A DNA stretch of 64,000 nt from Gracilaria domingensis. Lineage: Eukaryota; Rhodophyta; Florideophyceae; Gracilariales; Gracilariaceae. Position 1 is the stretch's first letter; every line of letters starts with the position of its first letter. Location: positions 170,149 through 234,148 of the forward strand of contig VCMS01000061.1 in assembly GCA_022539475.1 (NCBI GenBank), in the 5' to 3' direction. Both the position numbers and the translations under genes were made by a program. Positions 21,497 to 29,799 of this stretch are shown here, in pieces. The notes beneath the pieces were generated by a model. The model was not told the DNA's origin. It searched no databases and worked only from the letters and a program-made list of their open reading frames with translations.

Positions 21497-22292
21497 GGCG
21501 GTAGGGGGTGGGGGGGGGGGAAGGAGAGGAGGGGGCGAAGGAGAGGAGGGGGCGAAGAAGAGGAGGGGGCGCGGGGCGAAGGGGAATGCGACACGGGGAA
21601 GCGAAGCGCGAAGGGAAGCAGGGCGGAAGTCGAAGGGCGGACGCGGGGGGGAGGGGGAAGGGCGGGGTGCGCGGGGGGGGGGGAATGGGGGGGGCGGCGG
21701 CGGAGAGCTGGCTTATGTATAGCGGGTTGCGTGGGGCGGCGCGGCACGGCTAGGAACGGTCGGCAACTGCAATAATAATGCGCGGCGGACGAGAGGCGAA
21801 CGTGGGCGCTGCCGTGGAGACAGCCGCCAAGCACGCTGGCAGAAACAAACTGAAAAGTAGAAATTTGATTTTGCCGGCCGCGGCGGCGGCATCGGTGTAA
21901 CCCGCGCCACCTCGCGCCGCGCGCGCGCGCGCCCCCGCGCGCGCCCCTGCGCCCCCGCGCCCTTCGAGCGCGCCGCACGGCGCGCGCGCGCCGGCGCGGA
22001 GAGCGTCGGCGCGCGCGCGCCGTCTCGCGAGCGCGCGCTGTCGCCGCCGGAGCTCGCGCCGCGTCCGCGCCGCGCGCGCGTCGCGCCGCTTGCATGCGCG
22101 ATGCATTTTGCAGCGGCCGCCGCGCCGCCGCTGCAAAATGCATCGCGCCGCTGCGCTCAAGTGCAAGTGCGCGCGCGTGACCTGCGCCGCGGCCACGGGC
22201 TGCGCTGCACTTGCGGCGCGCTGCGCCAAAAAGTGCGCGCCGCGGCGGCGCGCCGCGGGCCCGCTGCCGCCCGCCCACTGCGCGCGCTGCAA
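21497..22292. promoter_or_regulatory. CpG-rich divergent promoter, RING-H2 and rhodanese genes
   Basis: The first 190 bases next to the RING start codon are nearly pure G/A on the plus strand, giving a C/U-rich leader. The next 550 bases are extreme CpG DNA (GCGCGC tracts). The longer frame through this DNA upstream of the rhodanese is probably chance. Confidence 0.6.
22096..22148. repeat. perfect 22-bp inverted repeat in divergent promoter
   Basis: The arm at 22096-22117 contains GATGCATTTTGCAGCGGC. Its exact reverse complement is at 22127-22148, with a 9-base GC loop between. It stands in the CpG promoter about 150 bases before the rhodanese start, so it could be a paired regulatory site or a cruciform-forming insertion. 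Confidence 0.85.
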
Positions 22293-22763
22293 ATGGCGCT
22301 CCCGCTCACACGTGCTGCCGCGCGCGGCGCGTTTGTCGCGCGCGCTGCTCCGCTGCGCTCGGCGTCGTCGCTGCCGGCTCTGTGTGCTCGGACCGCTGTT
22401 CCGCGTCGTGTCGCGCACACAATGACCACCAAACTGTCGCCGCAGGCGCTTCATGACAAGATGAGTCAACCTTCTGCCGTGTATGTCGACGTGCGCACGC
22501 CGGCCGAGTTTGCCGCCGGCCACGTCCCGCGCGCCATTAACGTGTCGTTTACAACTGCCGACATGAAGCCGCTGCCGTCGTTTGTGGACGACTTCCGCGC
22601 CGCTGTGGGCGACGCGACCGATGTCACTGTCGGCTGCAAGAGCGGTAAGAGAAGCTCCATGGCCATTGCCAAGCTCAACGAAGCTGGCGTCCAGGGGCTC
22701 ATGGAGCTTGAGGGCGGTTTTGACAACTGGGCAAGTGATACTTCCCTTCCAGTGGACAAGTAA
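22293..22763 (+). CDS. organelle-targeted rhodanese-domain protein
   Basis: A 156-aa protein. A basic, Ala-rich presequence (MALPLTRAAARGAFVARAAPL) precedes a single rhodanese domain. That domain has the strand VYVDVRTPAEFAAGHVPRAINV and the active-site loop GCKSGKRSSMA, whose Cys would carry persulfide. GGFDNWASD is the usual domain end. Small single-domain rhodaneses transfer sulfur or act in stress responses. Plastid versus mitochondrial targeting cannot be decided. The ATG at 22293 is chosen because the longer upstream frame lies in extreme CpG promoter DNA. Confidence 0.9.
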   Translation: MALPLTRAAARGAFVARAAPLRSASSLPALCARTAVPRRVAHTMTTKLSPQALHDKMSQPSAVYVDVRTPAEFAAGHVPRAINVSFTTADMKPLPSFVDDFRAAVGDATDVTVGCKSGKRSSMAIAKLNEAGVQGLMELEGGFDNWASDTSLPVDK

Positions 22764-22915
22764 CATTCGCTGCGCCATCGGCCCGTTCGACAGCCACACG
22801 TGCGTTTCATCGTTGTTGGTTTCGCCCATCCATCTCACATAAAGCAATGTGCAATTTGTCATGTTAATGTCAGTTCCTCCAAGTCTCTAGTCATGCTCTC
22901 GCCCCTACTTAATAG

Positions 22916-24793
22916 TTACTCCGCTTTTTCATCGCGTCTACCCCCCACGGCCAGCTGTATCAAACCACTCCCCAGTGATCCAATTCCCTTCGAACCGCCG
23001 TTCGCTCTCCCAGAGCCATCACCACCTTCCTCCCCGCGCCCTTTTTCAACGTCAGTTGCTCCGAATCCACCAAGCTCAGCCGGCCGCGACGAAGCCACCG
23101 TCAACGCCGTCATCGCCAAGAAATCCATTGTGTACACCGCGTACATCATAGGCCCGCAGTCGATGTTCTCACCCAACATAGCCGGTCTCCAAACCCGAGC
23201 ACGATAGTTCATTCCGATTACCGCGTAGAACAGCAACTCGCATGCAAAAACGAACAGATCCAACCTGTCCCTACACTTCACTACCGTGAGTAGAATTATC
23301 GCTAGAAACGCCGGATACGCGATTCCAATACTCAACTGCAGCACTATGAACATCCCGCTATTGGCTTCGTATAGCGTTTGAAGCGGGTCTTGTCTCAGGA
23401 AAAACCCAGTGACGCAAAGACCTACAGCAAAAGCGGTCAAAAACACATTGCCAAGAAGCACGTACTGTCGCAATGACACTCCTTTTGTAAGCGACAACAC
23501 AGTCGATATTGTTACAAATATTGGGAATCCAACAAGTCCAATCGACAGCAACATGGCCACCACGCTTCCATACTTTGCGGGCAGAAGATGATCCACAGTT
23601 CGTTCTACTCGATTTTCCAACATCTGCAATCGGTGCTTCATCTTGGTAACTTTAGGAGCCATGTATTTATTTGCATAGTACTTAATGGCATCCGTTTCAG
23701 GTCCTTCAACAAGAATTGCGGCCCGCTCAGCCCGCTGACTGACCCATAAGCCCAAGTCAGGGTGCTGAATTTTGTCCTGAAGCTCATCCAACTTGAGCTG
23801 TTCGTCAGAAAGCAGTTTAGCCAACATCTGCTTCTCTTCAAATAGCTCATCAAACGCTCTTTTTTGTTCCTCGATTGTCTCCCTCATCTCCTCGATTTCA
23901 CCTCTCTCTTCATCTTTTGCTTCCTTAACAATCTGGGGTAAACTGTCCTGTAGCTTTCCAAGATCAGAACTACGCTCAGAAGCCAATTTTTCGGCTTTCT
24001 CCATTTCATTCTTTATCGAAGTCAGTTCTTTCTTCAACTGGGCGGCCTCTTGTCTCGCCTCTCTCTCACTCTCACGCGCCGCCTGTTCACTCTGTACGAC
24101 GTCGTTGAGACGTTGCTTGTACGTCTCCAGCTGCGCGACGAGCTCAGAATTGTCTGGGTTTTCAGTTTTACCAACCTGAGGTATATGCTGTTCGGCAGCG
24201 TTTTGCGGCTGTAGCGGTCTTCGTAACACGGGTTGACCCGGAGCCACCATTTCTGGAGGAGCCTGTGCTGGCTGTCGTGCGTCATCATCTGGAGGCGGTG
24301 GTACCTGATCGGCTCTATCCAAAGCGTCCAATACAACCTTGCGGTCCCCATCCACCTTCGCTCGTTGCTCTTCCATCAAATCGTGGTGGTGATGCACGTT
24401 GTCTGCTTCTGCTGCAGGTCGCATGACATCAGCTTGTTTGAGCTCTTCTTCAGTGATTCCGACCCGTTTGGCAATCTCTTGAATCTGAGCATCGACATCT
24501 GTAAGATCGTCATCCTCGTGCTTGCCGACGTCTCTTTGAATCTCGCGCGCGTCGTCAATTCCCTGCTGTTCCATGGCAGCGTCTGTAAGATGCTGGGCGT
24601 CTTTCATGTTCAACTCGTTGTCCAGCGTGTCGTCCTTTTCTGCTTGCACCTGTAGGAGGGCCCTTCGCGAGAAGCCGCGTGGTGCATACTGTTCTGTTTG
24701 CAGCGATTGGGCCTCTTGGATGCATAACGCCAACGTGAAGACTAGCAACATGAACAGGATGGTGACACCCTTACACAGGTTCGAGGAGCCCAT
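22916..24793 (-). CDS. secretory coiled-coil protein with C-terminal membrane domain, unrecognised
   Basis: A 625-aa single-exon protein from ATG 24793 (MGSSNLCKGVTILFMLLVFTLALC), which begins with a signal peptide. Residues 50-200 are acidic and Gln/Asp-rich. Residues 210-350 form a long heptad-like coiled coil (KKELTSIKNEMEKAEKLASERS, EEMRETIEEQKRAFDELFEEKQMLAKLL). At least four, perhaps five, hydrophobic spans follow, for example SVVAMLLSIGLVGFPIFVTI, YVLLGNVFLTAFAVGLCVTGFF and LSIGIAYPAFLAIILLTVV. The tail is Gly-rich. I recognise no family. The layout suggests a lumenal or extracellular coiled coil anchored in an endomembrane or the plasma membrane. It converges on the rhodanese gene, 152 bases between stops. 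Confidence 0.7.
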   Translation of the reverse strand: MGSSNLCKGVTILFMLLVFTLALCIQEAQSLQTEQYAPRGFSRRALLQVQAEKDDTLDNELNMKDAQHLTDAAMEQQGIDDAREIQRDVGKHEDDDLTDVDAQIQEIAKRVGITEEELKQADVMRPAAEADNVHHHHDLMEEQRAKVDGDRKVVLDALDRADQVPPPPDDDARQPAQAPPEMVAPGQPVLRRPLQPQNAAEQHIPQVGKTENPDNSELVAQLETYKQRLNDVVQSEQAARESEREARQEAAQLKKELTSIKNEMEKAEKLASERSSDLGKLQDSLPQIVKEAKDEERGEIEEMRETIEEQKRAFDELFEEKQMLAKLLSDEQLKLDELQDKIQHPDLGLWVSQRAERAAILVEGPETDAIKYYANKYMAPKVTKMKHRLQMLENRVERTVDHLLPAKYGSVVAMLLSIGLVGFPIFVTISTVLSLTKGVSLRQYVLLGNVFLTAFAVGLCVTGFFLRQDPLQTLYEANSGMFIVLQLSIGIAYPAFLAIILLTVVKCRDRLDLFVFACELLFYAVIGMNYRARVWRPAMLGENIDCGPMMYAVYTMDFLAMTALTVASSRPAELGGFGATDVEKGRGEEGGDGSGRANGGSKGIGSLGSGLIQLAVGGRRDEKAE

Positions 24794-25840
24794 TTCATCG
24801 ACCAAGTTGCTGAATTCAAACGAGATAAAGATGCAGATGCGACCGGCAGATTGGATTATACGTAGAAAAAATGAAGCAAGCAGTCAAACTCATGAAAGGT
24901 GCGAAGCTGAATGAAAGGGCCCTCTGCAAGCTGCTGTGTCAGGAAAACTGGCGTTGCCGCCACGGTACGGCGCGACGACGCAGCAAAAGAGTGTGACTGT
25001 GGAGAAGCCCAACAGCACAAGCAAAAATTAGTTCAAAGAAGCGCAAATTCTGAAGCCGTGTCGTGCGACGGTGGCGAAGACGGCGGTAAAGGAGGTGTGC
25101 CCTTTGGCATTGACTGAAGGTGAGCGTTTGCTCGCCTGCAATTTCAGGCGGGGACGACAGTGAAAAAGCCAGTGGCGCGATCACTCGCTTGATCTGCTGT
25201 TTGTGAGACAATCCGAGTGGGCCATCTGCTCTTCATCAATAATGAAATGATCAAAAAAAAAACGATACGTGCACTGCTGGAACACTTGTTGTACTTCTCT
25301 CCGCTGAAGAATCACGACGAACACACATCTGCCTTTTGACGCAAATCTGCGAATTCTCATGGCGTCTTCGAAGTTGCAACTTAAAAAGCTTCGTCACAGA
25401 CTGTCATTTGTTCTTTCTGCCGCGCGCAACCTGGAGGCTTGACTTCAGCCAAAACCTTCGCGCAGCATGCACATGGATTACTCCAGCATGCAAATCTTGT
25501 TGTGCATGCTCACAATCTTGGAAGCATCTGCTGTACATGTATCACCTGCCTTACCTCTGCATTATGACTCATGCAGCATGCTTTAAATCGTCACGCAACC
25601 AAGCTGTTGATCTGACACATGCCCCATGTGAAATTGAGTCGCTTCAAGAGGAAACTGTTGCTTCCGTGATGTGTGACAAACAATGCCGAGCTGCCTTCCT
25701 TACGCACATGTGTTTTTTTGGCAACGAACATCAATAATAGTTTTTGTATGGACTAGGAGTTTGTTCACTCTCATGTTCCCAAGCAAGGCCATGAACGCTG
25801 TAACAACGATGCCATTTTATAGAAAAGTAGGCCGACAAAT
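24794..25840. other. spacer upstream of coiled-coil gene and downstream of Ldh2 gene
   Basis: About 1 kb without a recognisable gene. TGCATGC-like words repeat between 25460 and 25590. The part near 24850 probably holds the coiled-coil gene promoter. Confidence 0.4.
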
Positions 25841-27264
25841 CTATTCTTCGAAGCTAAACTTGGGATACTTGTGCATTATGGAAGAGTAAAGCTCTCGAAT
25901 CGCAATCATATCCTTCATCAAAGGCCCCGGGATCTGAATTCCACCCGCTTTCTCACAGTCCAAAACTCCTTCATGTTCAAGTTCACCGGCCGTGTAAATA
26001 CGACCCGGTCCCTTGGGATCCTTCTCCGAGGCGCGCATTTCTCGCAAGAATTTTCCAACATTCGACTTGAACGCTTCGAGCGGAAGGAACCTTTCAACAT
26101 CAATAGCAATGAAGAAATGTCCCAACGGCATAGGAATCTTCTCACCTGTTTCCTTGTTCACGCCGCTGAGTTGCGGGCTATTCAGACCGTCCTGGAGTGC
26201 CGATGACAGAAGTTCTACCACGGTAGCATATCCGTATCCTGTTTCGCATCGCCGATAGCGTGAATATACAATGGACTTGTTAGTTGCCTGACAGCGTTGT
26301 ACAAAAGCATTCGTTCAAGCTTACCCTTGTAACCTCCCATTTCAGCACCAACACCACCTAACGGCGCCAAAGAGCAATACCCCGTTTGCAAATCCTTCAA
26401 AATCTGCGCAGTATCTGTTCGAACATTTCCGTCCCGATCCACGACCTGACCCGGAGGCGTAGGCTTTCCTTCTCTTTCATACTTTTCAATCTTTCCACGT
26501 TGGTTCACAGAGGTGGCACAGTCCAAAACAAACGGAAAACCGTCATCACTGGGCATGCCAAACGTCATAGGATTGGTACCCAGCATGGGTTGAACACCGA
26601 AAGTAGGGGCGATTGAGGGGCGCGCATTGGTGCCCGTGATACCTATGCAACCTTGTTGCTGTGCCTTATCAACGTAGTAGCCAGCAGCTCCATAATGCGT
26701 ACTGTTCCTGACCACAACCATGGCCAATCCGTGTTTCTTTGCCTTTTCGAGACACATATCCATGCACTTCGGCCCAATGAAGAGGCCAAGTCCGCCATGG
26801 CCGTCAACAACGGCAGTGGTCTCAGTCTGGTTCACAATCTCAAACGGAGCAGTAGGCTTGAGAATGCCGTTGTTAATACGATCAATGTAGATAGGCTTGA
26901 GTCTACCAATACCATGAGTAGTAACCGCATGAAGATCGGCCCATTCTAACACCTCTGCCGCCACAGAGGCTTCATTGGACGGAACGCCGGCCGCAATCAA
27001 AGCGTCCTCCATAAACTGTCTCAAAAACGACATCTCGACCTTGGCATACCTGACAACAGGTGCGGAATCAGCGGCCTTCGTAGTGGCGGATGGCACATCG
27101 TCCTTTGGGGACGAAAGTTTGCCTTGATCCCATTGCTCTAACAGCTGGTTGAGCGCAATGGCATCTTCTCCTGACAAACGTTTTGCCAGCGATGAGAGCT
27201 TCGTGCGGAGCGATCCGGGAGCTGAGACAACGGAGGGCATAATTGGTGCGTCGGTATTACTCAT
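25841..27264 (-). CDS. Ldh2/MDH2-family NAD(P)-dependent 2-hydroxy-acid dehydrogenase
   Basis: Two exons (27264-26325 and 26238-25841) flank an 86-nt intron (GTAAGC donor, ACTAAC branch-like site, CAG acceptor), giving 445 aa. Splicing joins GGYKG to YGYATVVELLSSALQDG, the family's conserved block. Other landmarks are EWADLHAVTTHGIGRL, with the catalytic His, then VVVRNSTHYGAAGYY, GITGTNARPSIAPTFG and LGTNPMTFG. The family reduces or oxidises malate, lactate, ureidoglycolate or cyclic imino acids. The sequence alone does not pick the substrate. The N-terminal 70 residues before the domain are not part of the usual fold. Confidence 0.9.
26239..26324 (-). other. intron of the Ldh2-family gene
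   Basis: Donor GTAAGC, ACTAAC branch-like site, CAG acceptor. Excision keeps the frame and restores the G-Y-G-Y-A core block. Confidence 0.9.
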
Positions 27265-28498
27265 AGACGATGATAACCGAGCTCGATGTGCTCGAAGAAA
27301 GTGTGATCGATGTCCTGATACTTTAACTTGGACCTGAGAGCGACGAGATATGGTTTGTCAGCCGCGTACCCCTGGTACCAGGGGTATATTTTTCGCGGCA
27401 GTACCCTTGGTAGTAGCGATAAGGGAGACTTTTAGTGAATTTTTTCTTTTCAGTTGAAGCAACAAGCCATTCCCAGATTTGATCTGATTTGCTTTCGCTG
27501 CTTTTATTGGTGACCCGTAGATTCGTGTCCGCCTTTCGATATCATGATCTGTCGCCGCTGCCACTCATCGCTCTTCGCAGTCACCGTTGCCAGCCACCGA
27601 CAGATTGTACAAGTTCAGACTGACACGCAGTAGACCTACGGACCGCAGTACTGCGTGTCATTGCGCTGGAAACGATTCACGTTTCTCGTCGATGGTGGAC
27701 GCAGGCAACTCAGCCAGTGCGGTATCGAAGGCATCTGCGAAGAAATGCGTCTTGATGCTCAGAAGCGAAAGCTTTCCTTTCAAAGCAGAGTTGACCATGT
27801 GTTCACGCACATGTCAAAACTTGTGTAGAGCGTCTTAAGAACATTTCTATGCAAGAAAGGATGAGGACCTCGGGAAGAGGGGAAGCAGAAATTCTCTCAA
27901 AAATGCAAGGGCCCTTGTATGATATATATCCTGATCATTGAGCCCCTAGCGTAATCGGACACTACCCTAAGAAGAAACAACGCTTGACAAGAATGGCCTC
28001 TGATGCCATGGTTAATGCGCTAGACTTCTTGCCCAGTATTGCCTCTACAAGTGCGCTGCCATGATCTACTCACGGCTATACAATCTTTGCAGATGCAGAT
28101 TTCTAAAGGCGTTGATGCGCAGAAGACTTACCATCAGATATCAGGGGATCCACCTGGGATGCCCCAGCCTCCAAGTTTTCTTGGTTGTCTGCATTTAAAC
28201 GTGAGCGTGTAAGTCCTTCGCAACCCTCTGCTGCATGAATAGTAGTGGCATGGGGTCCTCAGTCAGTTGCTACACGGACCAGTTCTTCAGGACCGAGCGA
28301 CTCCGGATGATTAGAAAGCTACCTCTTGCAGCTTTGTCCTTCCTCTGCCAACATTCTTAAAGAGTCTTCTCAAGCGATTTAACTAAAGCTTTGAGCGTTT
28401 CAGAAAAATTGTGGGGGAGGCGTGTGGGCACACGGACTACTCTTGTATGCAAGTTGATGTTACCCGCGTTACTTGCCATTAATCAACAATTAGCGAGG
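27265..28498. other. spacer between Ldh2 gene and copy B
   Basis: No gene recognised. It contains a 20-bp perfect palindrome at 27367-27386 and a related ACCCTTGGTA word at 27401. Confidence 0.4.
27367..27386. repeat. 20-bp perfect palindrome TACCCCTGGTACCAGGGGTA
   Basis: A fully self-complementary site centred on GGTACC, 103 bases upstream of the Ldh2 start codon. A 16-base CGCGTACCCCTGGTAC match occurs at 9474, and looser relatives occur at several intergenic places. Confidence 0.8.
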
Positions 28499-28769
28499 TA
28501 CAATCACGTTAGGAATCAAAACCAAGCCTTCTACATGCTTGAGAACAAGACAATCGCCGATCTGCGCACTCTCAGTAACACGAACGAAAACATCGTTCCG
28601 TTGTAGACTGTGTTCATGATGCCAGCCGCTAGTCTCGCAATTCCAAAACTCTTCAAATTCTTTCCTGCGTTTCAAGAATTGGATTCAAGTAACTCAACCA
28701 TCCTTTTATCTTTCTCCCGTTGCAGGCCCTGTGAACAAGTGCTCACTCATCCGTTTCGGCATCCGTACA
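28499..28769 (-). pseudogene. broken fragment of the aquaporin gene 3' end
   Basis: This matches the aquaporin locus at 36520-36790, covering exon 2 and the end of the intron. The intron acceptor AG before ATGAGTGAGCACTTG is changed to GG. The frame ends early after MSEHLFTGPATGER, and a small deletion shifts the rest. It is a dead partial copy at the left edge of duplication copy B. Confidence 0.85.
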
Positions 28770-29432
28770 TCTAGCTAGAGCATTCGGCTCGCAGTCTGTC
28801 TGAAATAACCCGTCTTGCATTGGAAAACGGTTGTCCAGAAGTTGGTGGTAGAGGGCTAACCGCCGTGACTTGCGCGAATAAAATGCTGACTACTAAATGC
28901 AATTTGTGATCGCAGAGGATGTTTTGGTGGCTGAGCTTTTGTAGGAGAGCAAAACTCGAAAACAACTTAACGCTTTATGGATGGAATGAAAAATGTTTTG
29001 TGGGAAGATCGAAGACACAGGCTTTTTGGCTTACAACGATAGCACTTTGCTTTTGCTTGGGAGAGCACTGGAGAGGTTAATGATCGACGAGTGGGTGACT
29101 AGCGATTAATGCTCAAACACACATTGATCACCACTCAGATGTTAAGAAATATGTAAGTTGAAATGTTGAAATCCTGCAGAAGAGTGTGTGGAGAAGACTG
29201 TGGAGAGGCACGCAGCGAGGCACGCGGAGAGACGTGAAGAGAGGCGTGTGGACAATTCAGAGGTTGAGATGCAATGCTATTGCGTGGTTCTTTGTGACCA
29301 CTCAGATTTTGAGAAGTAAGTTCAATGGTTCAAATGCTGAATTCTAGCATGGAAGTGTGCGTATAGGCTTGTGGAGAGGCAAGTGGAGAGTGATGTGGTG
29401 ACGCATGCCTCTTCGCATGCAGAGGTCACCTC

Positions 29433-29455
29433 TATACACCTCTGAGAGGTGTATA
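29433..29455. repeat. 23-bp perfect palindrome upstream of copy B acidic gene
   Basis: TATACACCTCT, one G, then the exact reverse complement. It stands among GGAGAGRCATGC-like words that repeat from about 29190 to 29500 (17050-17360 in copy A). Copy A lacks the exact foldback. Confidence 0.8.
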
Positions 29456-29646
29456 CGGAGAGACATGCAGAAAGACATGCAAAGAAGTGTGAGGACAGGC
29501 GTGCGGACACCTCAGACGTTAAGCTGCTCAGCTGCGGGGGTATTACGTGGTTCTGTGGGTTGTGTCGGACTGACAAAGAATTATGATGAGCGGGAGAGTG
29601 CATTTGTACTAAGACTGAGTATGGTATGCTCTCCTGTTCTCTTTGC

Positions 29647-29654
29647 TATAAAAG
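29647..29654 (+). promoter_or_regulatory. TATA box of copy B acidic-protein gene
   Basis: TATAAAAG, 146 bases upstream of the ATG at 29800, in the same position as in copy A. Confidence 0.6.
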
Positions 29655-29799
29655 GGGAGGTAGATGAGCCGGTAGCGCCGCCCGAGGATTCCCGACGCCA
29701 GACTCATTCGCAATACCTCGAGCTTTTGGAACTCGCGTATTTGGGGATAGCTTCTGGTGTTATCAATTGTTGTTTTACAAGATCCTAACAAGAACAAGA

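Noticed and set aside
21382-22862. Frames of 298 and 370 codons on the minus strand across the RING-rhodanese promoter
   Set aside because: Extremely Ala/Arg-rich translations of CpG island DNA. They run antisense through the real rhodanese domain and have no recognisable domain.
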